33,422 bases of DNA from Verrucomicrobiota bacterium (GCA_903970595.1 CAJCJI010000355.1:1-33422), one strand, 5' to 3'; positions 1 to 7,610 are shown, counted from the first letter of the stretch. Program-made: numbers and translations. The notes: generated by a model not told the origin, from the letters alone.

Positions 1-397
1 CGCAACCACCTCCGGCGGCTTTGCCGCTGCCGCCTCCGGCGGTTCGCAGATTGCCGCGACTTCGGCGACCACCGGCGAGGCACTGAGCACGCTGGACCTG
101 AGCAGCGTGGCCGGCGCAACGGCCGCGATGACCGCGATCCAGAACGCGCTGAACTCGGTGAACAGCTCCAATGCATCGCTGGGTGCTTACCAGAACCGCT
201 TCTCTTCGGCCGTTCAGACACTGCAGACGGATTCGCAGAATCTGACGGCGGCACGCAGCACCATCGAGGACGCGGATTTCGCCTCGGCCACCGCTGCCGA
301 GACCCGCGCTTCGGTCCTGCAACAGGCTGGTGTAGCGGTGCTAGGACAGGCCAACTCGCAGCCGCAGCAGATTCTGTCCCTGCTGCAACACCTGTAG
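1..397 (+). CDS. fliC: Flagellin, C-terminal part (cut by window start)
   Basis: Flagellin forms the extracellular filament. Only about the last 131 residues are here; the frame is open from base 2 with no start in view. The end matches the conserved C-terminal D1/D0 helices: Asn/Gln-rich helical repeats, the segment ARSTIEDADFASATAAETR (family signature near the C-terminus) and the tail QANSQPQQILSLLQ, which is the export and chaperone-binding end that FliS covers. The stop is followed by a strong hairpin, so most filament transcripts should end there before flaG. The upstream Gly/Ala/Ser/Thr-rich part is the end of the variable surface region. Identity is secure; the promoter (expected sigma-28) lies outside the window. 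Confidence 0.95.
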   Translation, partial: ATTSGGFAAAASGGSQIAATSATTGEALSTLDLSSVAGATAAMTAIQNALNSVNSSNASLGAYQNRFSSAVQTLQTDSQNLTAARSTIEDADFASATAAETRASVLQQAGVAVLGQANSQPQQILSLLQHL

Positions 398-419
398 AAA
401 CAGACGGGGCAATGAGTAA

Positions 420-464
420 CCCCATGCCGGCGGCAACGCCGGCATGGGGCGCTTTGCCGTTTTT
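420..464 (+). terminator. Rho-independent-type terminator after flagellin gene
   Basis: A perfect 12-bp stem, CCCCATGCCGGC (420-431) with GCCGGCATGGGG (438-449), has a 6-base loop and is followed ten bases later by five T (460-464). It lies 22 bases after the flagellin stop. The T run is short and displaced, so termination may be partial and leave some read-through into flaG. Confidence 0.75.
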
Positions 465-501
465 CGCGCGAGAGGCGGCAGCTTGAATGGAGGACGGTTC
501 C

Positions 502-858
502 ATGACCGATCCAATTGGCAGTCTAAGTCCGGTCGCCGCCTTTCCCGGAGGCGGAACCGATGCGGGCGCCATCCCGTCCGCTGCCGTTTCAGCCCCCGCC
601 TTGCCTTCTCCGCCAGCCGCGGATTCAAAGGCGGTGAATCCGGATATGCAGGCACTGGCGGAAGCCCTCAACCAGCATGTCCAGGATCTACAGACCAGCC
701 TGCATTTCCAGGTCGACAAGGTCACCGGGCAAATGGTGCTGTCGGTGATCGATTTGCAAAACAATCAGGTGTTGATGCAGGTACCCAGCCCTGAGGCCCT
801 GGCCATCGCGCAGAGCCTGCAGCACCTCAAATTACAGCTCATGAATCAAACCGCCTAG
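502..858 (+). CDS. flaG: FlaG family protein
   Basis: FlaG is a small protein encoded beside fliD in polar-flagellated bacteria; it affects filament length and swimming but its exact role is unsettled. The product is 118 aa: a Pro/Ala-rich N-terminal half, then the FlaG domain from about residue 50 (helix ALAEALNQHVQDLQTSLHF, then the two-strand core VDKVTGQMVLSVID and NQVLMQVPSPEAL), close to the PF03646 pattern. ATG 502 was chosen because GGAGG (489-493) sits 8 bases upstream; an in-frame ATG at 487 overlaps that site and has a poorer one. The gene stops 10 bases before fliD and is probably cotranscribed with it. Confidence 0.88.
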   Translation: MTDPIGSLSPVAAFPGGGTDAGAIPSAAVSAPALPSPPAADSKAVNPDMQALAEALNQHVQDLQTSLHFQVDKVTGQMVLSVIDLQNNQVLMQVPSPEALAIAQSLQHLKLQLMNQTA

Positions 859-868
859 GAGCACGATC

Positions 869-2281
869 ATGACCATCAGCCTGGCCACTGCAACATCCAA
901 CACGGTCGCCCCGGTGACTTCGCAGGGCCTCGGTTCCGGTCTTGACATCGCCACCCTTGTGCCGGCCCTGGTTAACGCTACCATTCAGCCGCAACAGGCC
1001 CTGCTGCAATCCAGCCAGACCATTGACCAGGCCACGATCTCATCGCTCGGTACGGTGCAGTCCGCGCTGACCAGTCTGCAGAGCGCCGTAACGGCGATCA
1101 CATCCGGCGGCGGCCTGTCGCAGCTCACGGCTCAATCCAGCGATAGTTCCGTGTTCAGCGCCACGGCCGGCACCGGCGCCGTGGCCGGCAGCTACCAGGT
1201 CCAGGTACAGACGCTGGCGCAGGCGAATACGATCGAATCGCCTTCGTTCAGCAGCCAGAACGCGACTGTCGGCACCGGGCCCTATACCTTCACCGCAGGC
1301 GGCGCCAGCTTCAGCGTCACGCTCGGCAGCAGCAACGACACCTTGTCGGGCCTGGCAGCCGCGATCAACGGAGCCAGCGACAACTCCGGAGTTACGGCCA
1401 GCATCGTCAATGGCACCGGCGGGTCTTATCTGCTGTTGTCCGCAACGGAGACGGGAACCGCCAACGCGGTATCCGTCTCGTCCTCTTCGCCGATCAGTTT
1501 CACTTCGATCCAGCCCGCCAGCGACGCAACCGGTACGATCGACAACCTGCCGTTCGACAGTGCCTCCAACATTGTTTCCAACGCGCTCAACAACGTCACT
1601 TTGAATCTCGCCAGCGCCTCGCCCAACACTACGCAGACTTTGACCGTCAGCACCGACACCAATTCCGGCGCAACCGCGATCCAGAACTTCGTTCAAGCCT
1701 ATAATTCGGCACTGTCCCTGATCACCACCGCTACTGCTTATACACCGCCGGCTTCCGGAAGCGTTTCGAGCACCAACGCCGGCACGCCGGGTCCGCTGCT
1801 GGGCAATCTGGGGGTGGAAAACGTAATGTTCGAGCTGCAATCGATTGTCGGCGGCAGCGCAGGATCGTCTACCAGCGCCTTCAGCCTATTGTCGCAAATC
1901 GGTGTCACGGCCGGTTCGGACGGGACCTTGAGCGTCAACACCTCGACGCTCACCGGTGCGCTGCAGCAGAATCCTACCGCGGTGCAAAGCTTGTTCGCCG
2001 GCAGCGCCGGCATCGGCACCCAGCTTAACACATTGATCAACGGCGTCGCCGGACCGTCGGGAACGCTCGACTCCGAAACCAATGGGCTGCAGACCGACGT
2101 CAGCAACATCAATAACCAGCTGAGCCAGCTCAACGCGCAATCCGCCCAGCTCACCGCCCAGTACAACGCCGAGTTCAACGCGATGGATAATGTCGTGGCG
2201 GCCTACAAGAGCACGGAAAGCCTGCTGACCCAGCTCTACACCCCGCAAACCAGCAGCTCTTCGTCGTCGTCCAGCGGTTGA
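869..2281 (+). CDS. fliD: Flagellar filament cap protein FliD (HAP2)
   Basis: FliD forms the cap at the filament tip and helps flagellin subunits fold into place outside the cell. The product is 470 aa, a usual length. The N-terminal D0 segment GLGSGLDIATLVPALVNA is the FliD_N hallmark; the C-terminal half (about 240-450) has the FliD_C helices ending in a long coiled-coil stretch rich in Gln/Asn/Leu. The middle is Ser/Thr/Gly-rich and variable, as expected for an exposed domain. AGGAG at 857-861 gives a clear ribosome site. An unusual tail of eight serines and a glycine closes the protein, beyond the conserved coiled coil. Confidence 0.96.
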   Translation: MTISLATATSNTVAPVTSQGLGSGLDIATLVPALVNATIQPQQALLQSSQTIDQATISSLGTVQSALTSLQSAVTAITSGGGLSQLTAQSSDSSVFSATAGTGAVAGSYQVQVQTLAQANTIESPSFSSQNATVGTGPYTFTAGGASFSVTLGSSNDTLSGLAAAINGASDNSGVTASIVNGTGGSYLLLSATETGTANAVSVSSSSPISFTSIQPASDATGTIDNLPFDSASNIVSNALNNVTLNLASASPNTTQTLTVSTDTNSGATAIQNFVQAYNSALSLITTATAYTPPASGSVSSTNAGTPGPLLGNLGVENVMFELQSIVGGSAGSSTSAFSLLSQIGVTAGSDGTLSVNTSTLTGALQQNPTAVQSLFAGSAGIGTQLNTLINGVAGPSGTLDSETNGLQTDVSNINNQLSQLNAQSAQLTAQYNAEFNAMDNVVAAYKSTESLLTQLYTPQTSSSSSSSSG

Positions 2282-2295
2282 TCCGGTTTCCGCGC

Positions 2296-2322
2296 TCAAG
2301 ATTTCGGGCGCCGAGCCGATCC
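2296..2322 (+). promoter_or_regulatory. Sigma-28 (FliA) promoter for fliS
   Basis: TCAAGATT (2296-2303), an 11-base spacer, then GCCGATCC (2315-2322) matches the sigma-28 consensus TAAAGTTT-N11-GCCGATAA at most positions with the exact spacing. Transcription would start near 2329, about 35 bases before fliS. It lies in the fliD-fliS gap, so fliS and the PilZ gene behind it can be expressed as late genes alone. Confidence 0.72.
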
Positions 2323-2362
2323 TGTCAGTCACACCGGCAAGATTCGTTCTGAGGTTTTTTCG

Positions 2363-2758
2363 ATGGTTCCCAGAGGTTATACGGCAGTTCGTCAGTACCG
2401 CGAATCGGGAGTCACATCAATGCTCGCCGATGCCTCCCCGCACCGGCTCATCGCAATGCTCTACGACGGCGCACTGGAGCGCCTGGCGCTGGCGGTATCC
2501 GGCATGAATCACGGCAATTTCGCCGACAAGCTGCGCGGCATCGATTCCGCCCAGGCCATCTTCGATCATCTGCGCAGTGTGCTGGACTACAAGGCGGGCG
2601 GACAAATTGCGCTGCGCCTGGCCTCGCTGTACGACTATATGATGCGCCGCCTTGTCTATGCCAAGATCCACAACGACGTGGCGGCGGTGCAGGAGGTCAT
2701 GGAGCTCTTGCGCACCATCAAGGCTGGCTGGGATGCCATCGCCCCAAAGGCGAACTAG
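2363..2758 (+). CDS. fliS: Flagellin export chaperone FliS
   Basis: FliS binds the C-terminal helices of flagellin in the cytoplasm, stops early polymerisation and delivers it to FlhA at the export gate. The product is 131 aa, the family length. Visible family features are an N-terminal YRES segment, the helix ASPHRLIAMLYDGALERLALA (near-consensus) and LASLYDYMMRRLVYA in the second half. GAGG at 2351-2354 lies 8 bases before the ATG. It follows fliD by 81 bases, a gap that holds a sigma-28 promoter, and precedes a PilZ-type gene by 69 bases. Confidence 0.96.
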   Translation: MVPRGYTAVRQYRESGVTSMLADASPHRLIAMLYDGALERLALAVSGMNHGNFADKLRGIDSAQAIFDHLRSVLDYKAGGQIALRLASLYDYMMRRLVYAKIHNDVAAVQEVMELLRTIKAGWDAIAPKAN

Positions 2759-2827
2759 GGTCTACCGACCCTGGCAGGCCCGCGCCTTGCAGATCACCGA
2801 CCGGTATATCCGGCAGGAGTGCGGCAC

Positions 2828-3388
2828 ATGGGGTCTGTGACAGATCGTCTGGGCGAGGGAATCGGCTATCGCGATTCGCTGCCATTGCGCTGGGTGCCGC
2901 TTGAGGCTTTGCCGGCGGGGCCGGATGGGGAACGCCTGGCTGAAGCCAACAGCAGGCTGCTTGCGGCAGTGGCGCTGCTGGAGGAGCATACCCAGGCAGC
3001 CGACGAACCGACGCAGACCGAGCTGGAATTGCAGCGCATCCACCTCAAGTTGAATCTGCTGCTGGAATTATTCGGCAGCTTTCTCAACCTGCAATCTCCG
3101 CGGCCCACTGCCATGGCCCTACGCCTGTCCTGGCACAGTGCCAGCTGGGTGCCCGCGGAACCGATGCCGCAGGTGGGATCCGTCGGTCTGTTGGAACTGT
3201 TCCTGTGTCCTTTTCTGCCGCAAGCCCTGCGCTGGCCGGCGCGGATCACGGCGGTTTCGCAGGGCGAGGTCAGCGCCGAGTTCGATGCGGTGCCGGATTT
3301 CTGCCAGGAGGCGCTGGAGCGACATGTGTTCAAGCATCATCGCCGAGCAGTCAAGGAAACCCGCCAGCCTTCAGTTGTCCAGACCTGA
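2828..3388 (+). CDS. Atypical (tetrameric-type) PilZ domain protein
   Basis: The product is 186 aa and resembles the Xanthomonas group of atypical PilZ proteins (tPilZ, XC_6012-like), in which a long heptad helix builds a tetramer. Seen here: a helical stretch at about residues 30-75 (SRLLAAVALLEEHT, then ELELQRIHLKLNLLLELFGSFL) followed by a beta-rich part (LRLSWHSASWV, GLLELFLCP, WPARITAV, VSAEFDAV). The usual c-di-GMP residues RxxxR and D/NxSxxG are not visible. ATG 2828 is chosen because AGGAG (2815-2819) is 8 bases upstream; a GTG at 2819 overlaps that site. Its position behind fliS suggests a part in flagellar function or c-di-GMP control, but this is inference. Confidence 0.75.
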   Translation: MGSVTDRLGEGIGYRDSLPLRWVPLEALPAGPDGERLAEANSRLLAAVALLEEHTQAADEPTQTELELQRIHLKLNLLLELFGSFLNLQSPRPTAMALRLSWHSASWVPAEPMPQVGSVGLLELFLCPFLPQALRWPARITAVSQGEVSAEFDAVPDFCQEALERHVFKHHRRAVKETRQPSVVQT

Positions 3389-3641
3389 GGCCTGAGACAG
3401 GTTGCCGCCAGGCGAAAAATGACCGCCCCAAGACGACATTCATCTCTCACGGATAGGAAGCCAAGCAGCTGACGAGGAGCTAGGCTCTGGGCTGAACTAG
3501 TAAATTTTTGCCACAGCGGGCATGCCCGAATTACCGCGCATACCGTCGCCCGCTACCGTCTACCGTTAGGACTCACATCCGCCCTCGAATCGAGCCGGGG
3601 AATCGCTAGTATGGCCTTAGGGCTAATAACTGGCATTTCTG
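3389..3641 (+). other. Non-coding spacer between PilZ gene and LuxR regulator
   Basis: These 253 bases hold no convincing gene. Short symmetric sites are present: CGGGCATGCCCG (3517-3528) and CTCGAATCGAG (3584-3594). A TAGTAT hexamer at 3607-3612 could be a -10 element but has no good -35 partner. No T-run terminator is seen. The regulator's promoter probably lies here. Confidence 0.5.
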
Positions 3642-4271
3642 GTGCGCATTATTCTTGCGGAACCACAGACTCTCACAAGAGCGATGCTACGGCACTACTT
3701 CGGAACGCTGGAAGGTGTCGAAGTCGTTGCGGAAGCAGCCGACGGATCACAACTGATCGAGCGCATCGGAGAGCAATCCCCGGATCTGGTGGTGTCGGAG
3801 TTTGCCTTGTCCGACATCAGCGGCATGGACCTGACCAGGAAGATCCGCCGGCATTTCCCCGCGGTCGGCCTGATGTTTCTTATCACCACAGAAGACCCAG
3901 GGCAGGTACGCGCCGCGCTTACCGCGGGAGCCTCGGCGTTCCTGAGCCGGTCCAGCGAACCGCTGGAACTGGAACTTGCGCTGCGCTCATATGCCAAGGG
4001 CCAGATTTATATCAGCCCAAGTGTGTCGCGCAAAGTGATCGAGCGCCGCAGCAGGCGCGCCGAGGGCAGCGGAATCCTGACGCGACGTCAGCGCGAAGTG
4101 TTGCGCCTGGTGGGCAGGGGCAAGTCGACCAAGGAGATCGCCCAGGTTCTTGGGCTTAGTGTCAAGACGGTGGAAACGCATCGCGCCAGGATGATGCAGA
4201 CCCTGGGTTTGCGCGGTATCAATGCATTGACGCATTTCGCCGTCAGGGCCGGCGCTCAGGCAAGCGACTGA
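3642..4271 (+). CDS. LuxR/NarL-type response regulator with degenerate receiver
   Basis: The product is 209 aa: a receiver-like domain (about 1-118) and a LuxR-type helix-turn-helix (about 143-205; LTRRQREVLRLV, then STKEIAQVLGLSVKTVETHRARM). It should bind DNA and act beside rpoN and fleQ as a flagellar regulator, though its targets are unknown. The phosphorylation pocket is not normal: the acidic pair is E7-P8, the phospho-Asp position is E53 (SEFAL), and the conserved Lys is R103. T82 is kept. The start is GTG 3642, forced by the first beta strand MRIILAE; no clear Shine-Dalgarno is seen. The gene is followed by a 296-base spacer before rpoN. Confidence 0.85.
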   Translation: MRIILAEPQTLTRAMLRHYFGTLEGVEVVAEAADGSQLIERIGEQSPDLVVSEFALSDISGMDLTRKIRRHFPAVGLMFLITTEDPGQVRAALTAGASAFLSRSSEPLELELALRSYAKGQIYISPSVSRKVIERRSRRAEGSGILTRRQREVLRLVGRGKSTKEIAQVLGLSVKTVETHRARMMQTLGLRGINALTHFAVRAGAQASD

Positions 4272-4306
4272 AGGTGGTCCCAGGCAGATCGGCGGTTCGA
4301 CCCCCC

Positions 4307-4343
4307 GCATTTCCCTGGTTTTGGTTTGATTTGAGGGAAACGC
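4307..4343 (+). repeat. Inverted repeat downstream of LuxR regulator
   Basis: GCATTTCCCT (4307-4316) and AGGGAAACGC (4334-4343) pair over 10 bases with one mismatch, around a 17-base T/G-rich loop. It lies 36 bases after the stop. There is no T run after it, so it may be a weak terminator, an mRNA-end hairpin or a protein site. Confidence 0.4.
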
Positions 4344-4436
4344 TGGCGGTGTCGAACAGGGAATGATGCTTCACCTGACGCACTGCCGACCAACGGAAAT
4401 CCGGCGCGGACGAATGGAGAAATGCAGTTGAAGATT

Positions 4437-4470
4437 TGACGATTGTAGGGAAAAACCTTACATGCCGTCA
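4437..4470 (+). promoter_or_regulatory. Imperfect dyad and possible promoter upstream of rpoN
   Basis: The outer arms TGACG (4437-4441) and CGTCA (4466-4470) are perfect; inside them TGTAGG and CCTTACA pair with a bulge. The same bases give a possible sigma-70 promoter, TTGACG (4436-4441), 17-base spacer, TACATG (4459-4464), about 100 bases before the rpoN ATG. If real, the dyad covers the promoter and could be an operator. The -10 match is poor. Confidence 0.35.
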
Positions 4471-4567
4471 GGAAAAGTCTGATTGGAATGCAGGTGCCTC
4501 TGAACAAAGATCAATGCATCGACTGCCTTCCTGAAAACACGTGCTGCAAACCGAGGAGTAAATAGTT

Positions 4568-6046
4568 ATGGGACCAATTCTAAAGCTGCATGTGAGCCAG
4601 CAGCAGGTGATGACACCGCAATTGCTGCAGTCGATCCGCTTGTTGCAGTTGTCTTCTCTCGAGCTAGAGCAAGAAATGCGGCACGCCCTGGAGTCCAACG
4701 TGTTGTTGGAAGAAGTCGAGGAGTGCGAGGAGCATCAAGGCGACGACGTCCCGGCGCCAGCCGCGGAAGAACCAACCATCGCTATTACTGCTGCTGACTG
4801 CCTCGAGGTCGAGGTCAGCGCTTGCGATCCCACTGCGCTGGACAAGGTTGAAGCGGACTTCGACTGGAGCAGCGCCGAAGCCTGGTCCGGCGGCGAGCCA
4901 ACCGAAGATGACGACTCGCCGTTCGGTTCCCGTACCGCCGCGCCCAATTCCGACGACCTGCGCATGCGCGCGCTTTCGCAGTTGCGTCTGATCGTCGACG
5001 GCGAGCGCCAACAGTGCCTCGTGTCCTCGCTGATCGAGCATATCGACGAAAACGGTTACCTGGAGGCTCCGCTGGAGCATATTCTGGCGCAGCTGCCGGC
5101 AGAATGGCAGGTGGCATTGCCAGAGCTGAATACGGCGCTCGCCAAGGTGCAAAGCGTGGAGCCCACAGGTTTCGGCGCCCGCAACTTGCGCGAGTGCCTG
5201 CTTCTGCAACTCGACGATATGGCGCCGGGCATGCCGGCGCTGGAATTGGCGCGTCGCCTTGTGGCCAATTTCATGGATCGTATGGCAGGGTGCGATCCCG
5301 CGGCACTGGCAATCGAGGCGGATTGCACTATCGATGAACTCGGACAGGCCATGCGCTTGATCCGTGCGCTCGACCCAAAGCCTGGCTCCACGGTTCGCGA
5401 GCCGGCTCAGAACATCGTGCCGGATGTCGTGGTCACGGGTGCCGGACACAGTTGGAAGGTGGAATTGAACGCGGCGACGTTGCCGCGTCTGCGCGTCAAC
5501 TCCTTGTACGAGGGCTTGCTCTCGCGCAGTGCGCCCCATCGAGGAATGAAGGAAAAACTGCAGGAGGCACGCTGGCTGGTGCATGGCCTCGAGATGCGTC
5601 ACGAAACCCTTTTGAAGACGGCTCGAGCGGTGTTTGTCATGCAGTGTAATTTTCTGCGGCGTGGCGAGGAGGGCATGGCACCGCTCACCCTGCGTGAGAT
5701 CGCTCGTCACATCGGCATGCACGAATCCACGGTCTGCAGGGTGGTGTCGAACAAGTTCGTGCAAACGCCCTGGGGAATCTATCCGATGAAGGCCTTTTTC
5801 CCCAGCCAGATCGCTCGTACCGAAGGGGAGACTTCTGGCTTGGCCGTCAGGGCCATGATACGCCGCATCATCGACGGCGAGCGCCCGGCGGCACCCTTGA
5901 GCGACGGAGCAATCGCCGCATTGCTTGCGCGCACCGGAGTGCGGGTGGCCCGCCGCACGGTGGCCAAGTACCGCGAACTGATGAAAATCGCTCCTGCGCC
6001 GGAGCGCGCACGTCCGCGCCTTGCAGGTACTGCCGTAGCGGTCTGA
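4568..6046 (+). CDS. rpoN: RNA polymerase sigma-54 factor (RpoN2 type)
   Basis: Sigma-54 directs RNA polymerase to -24/-12 promoters and needs an AAA+ activator such as FleQ. The product is 492 aa. Region I is Gln/Leu-rich (LHVSQQQVMTPQLLQSIRLLQLSSLELEQEM), region II is acidic (about 55-125), the core-binding domain follows, then the HTH (REIARHIGMHESTVCRVVSNKFVQTPWG) and the RpoN box ARRTVAKYRE at residues 461-470. About 20 residues follow the box, longer than many family members. GAGGAG at 4553-4558 gives a strong ribosome site. Its place beside fleQ suggests a flagellum-dedicated copy, as in Xanthomonas where rpoN2 is in the flagellar cluster and rpoN1 elsewhere; a second copy cannot be seen here. 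Confidence 0.96.
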   Translation: MGPILKLHVSQQQVMTPQLLQSIRLLQLSSLELEQEMRHALESNVLLEEVEECEEHQGDDVPAPAAEEPTIAITAADCLEVEVSACDPTALDKVEADFDWSSAEAWSGGEPTEDDDSPFGSRTAAPNSDDLRMRALSQLRLIVDGERQQCLVSSLIEHIDENGYLEAPLEHILAQLPAEWQVALPELNTALAKVQSVEPTGFGARNLRECLLLQLDDMAPGMPALELARRLVANFMDRMAGCDPAALAIEADCTIDELGQAMRLIRALDPKPGSTVREPAQNIVPDVVVTGAGHSWKVELNAATLPRLRVNSLYEGLLSRSAPHRGMKEKLQEARWLVHGLEMRHETLLKTARAVFVMQCNFLRRGEEGMAPLTLREIARHIGMHESTVCRVVSNKFVQTPWGIYPMKAFFPSQIARTEGETSGLAVRAMIRRIIDGERPAAPLSDGAIAALLARTGVRVARRTVAKYRELMKIAPAPERARPRLAGTAVAV

Positions 6047-6116
6047 GCGAATCAAACGGCCTGGCTCGCAGAAGCGCGGCAACGCAGTCATGAACAAGCA
6101 AGAGGGGTTACGAGTT

Positions 6117-7583
6117 ATGAGCGAATCAAGGGTTCTGGTGATCGACGCGGACGAGCAGAGGCTGGAAGCACTTGGCACGATTCTGCGCTTCATCGACTAC
6201 CATCCGGTATTGACGCAGTCCTTGAAGGGCTTTCCTCTGGACGAACGGCAGCCTCGCGATTGGCTTGCTGTGATCCTTGGTTGCCAGGACGACGCGCAAG
6301 GATTGCAGCGCCTGGCCCAATGGCTGAAACGGGATCACTATCACCCGCCCTTGTTGGTTGTGGCCAAGTACCACGAGCGGACCGCCGAGCTGCTTGGCCT
6401 GGACCGCAGCGCCTGCCTGGCCCTTGATTACCCGATGAAGTACTCGCATCTGGCCGATCTACTCAAGCGCGCCGGCATGCTGCATGCCGACCCTTGTATC
6501 AACCGCCCCGCGGTGCAAATGATGCCACAGGGGCCCGCCGGGAATTCAGCCCTGGTGCGCCGCACCCGCCGCATGATCGAACAGGTTGCCCCGCACGACA
6601 GTACCGTGCTGATCACCGGGGAGTCGGGAACCGGGAAGGAGGTTGTGGCGCGCGCCATCCATGCGCAGTCCAACCGGCGTGATCGGCCATTCGTGGCAGT
6701 GAACTGCGGAGCCATTCCCTCTGAGCTTTTGGAGAGCGAGTTGTTTGGCCACGAGAAAGGTGCTTTTACCGGCGCCATCACGGCACGGCGCGGGCGTTTC
6801 GAGATGGCCGAGGGCGGTACCTTGTTCCTGGATGAGATCGGCGATATGAGCCTGCCAATGCAGGTGAAGATCCTGCGTGTGCTGCAGGAGCGCACCTATG
6901 AAAGGGTTGGCTCCAGCCGCAGCACCCACTGTAGCGTTCGGATCATAGCGGCGACGCATCGCAATCTCGAGCAGTCCATCCTGAAAGGCGCATTTCGCGA
7001 AGACCTGTATTACCGCATCAATGTGTTCCCGATCGAGATGCCGCCGCTGCGCGAACGGCTTGAAGATCTGCCCATGCTGATTGAAGACCTCACTGCGGCA
7101 CAGGAGCGCAGCGGTCACGGCGGAGTACGCCTCAGTCCTGACGCCGTGCATGTATTGCGCGGCTATCACTGGCCGGGCAATGTGCGCGAACTGTCTAACC
7201 TGATCGAGCGCCTTGCTGTATTGCATCCCAAGGCGCCGGTAAGCGCCGCTGACCTGCCACCGCGTTATCGGGGCAGTGCGGCGACCGCAAGTGCGCATGT
7301 GGTGGATGCGGTGCTGGACGAAGACGATTATGCGGCACCGGCGATGGTGGCCTGCATGATTCCGGCGCAGGTGCCGGCGCAATTGCCTCCGGCAGGCTTG
7401 GACCTCAAGGACTACATCGAATCGATTGAAATCGGGTTGATCCGCCAGGCCCTGGAGCAATCCTGCGGAGTGGTCGCGCATGCCGCGAAGCTGCTCAATA
7501 CGCGCCGCACCACATTGGTGGAGAAGCTGCGCAAGTACGGCCTGCACCGTGACTTTGCCGAACGCGAACCGCTCAAGGCCTGA
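6117..7583 (+). CDS. fleQ: Sigma-54-dependent flagellar master activator FleQ
   Basis: FleQ activates sigma-54 promoters of flagellar operons and in pseudomonads also responds to c-di-GMP and FleN/FlhG. The product is 488 aa. Domains: an N-terminal FleQ receiver-like domain (1-120) without a phospho-Asp; an AAA+ domain with Walker A GESGTGKE (168-175), the sigma-54 contact loop GAFTGA and Walker B TLFLDEIGDM; and a Fis-type HTH (AAKLLNTRRTTLVEKLRKYGL). ATG 6117 is chosen because AGAGGGG (6101-6107) precedes it; ATG 6090 is in frame but has no ribosome site. The position of the Pseudomonas c-di-GMP motif LFRS reads MPQG (136-139) here. It follows rpoN by about 70 bases. Confidence 0.94.
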   Translation: MSESRVLVIDADEQRLEALGTILRFIDYHPVLTQSLKGFPLDERQPRDWLAVILGCQDDAQGLQRLAQWLKRDHYHPPLLVVAKYHERTAELLGLDRSACLALDYPMKYSHLADLLKRAGMLHADPCINRPAVQMMPQGPAGNSALVRRTRRMIEQVAPHDSTVLITGESGTGKEVVARAIHAQSNRRDRPFVAVNCGAIPSELLESELFGHEKGAFTGAITARRGRFEMAEGGTLFLDEIGDMSLPMQVKILRVLQERTYERVGSSRSTHCSVRIIAATHRNLEQSILKGAFREDLYYRINVFPIEMPPLRERLEDLPMLIEDLTAAQERSGHGGVRLSPDAVHVLRGYHWPGNVRELSNLIERLAVLHPKAPVSAADLPPRYRGSAATASAHVVDAVLDEDDYAAPAMVACMIPAQVPAQLPPAGLDLKDYIESIEIGLIRQALEQSCGVVAHAAKLLNTRRTTLVEKLRKYGLHRDFAEREPLKA

Positions 7584-7588
7584 GCCCA

Positions 7589-7605
7589 TGTTGTCCCGGA
7601 CAACA
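7589..7605. promoter_or_regulatory. Perfect 17-bp dyad upstream of fliE promoter
   Basis: TGTTGTCCCGGACAACA has perfect 8-base arms around one central base. It lies 5 bases after the fleQ stop and 35 bases before the -24 element of the fliE promoter. No T run follows, so an operator or enhancer-binding site (FleQ is the obvious candidate) is more likely than a terminator, though a 7-bp hairpin with a 3-base loop is possible. Confidence 0.55.
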
Positions 7606-7610
7606 GGAGT

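Noticed and set aside
398-501. Sigma-28 promoter for flaG
   Set aside because: TAGAAACA-N11-GAGTAACC has the spacing but too few matches to the -10 consensus GCCGATAA.
3631-3646. Sigma-54-like site TGGCATTTCTGGTGCG at the LuxR regulator start
   Set aside because: GG-N10-GC spacing is right, but transcription would begin after the GTG start and remove the first receiver strand; the -12 box is also poor.
4664-6193. Long open frame (509 codons) on the - strand across rpoN
   Set aside because: It lies fully opposite rpoN, which has every family motif; the antisense product has no recognisable domain and is the usual shadow of GC-rich codon use.
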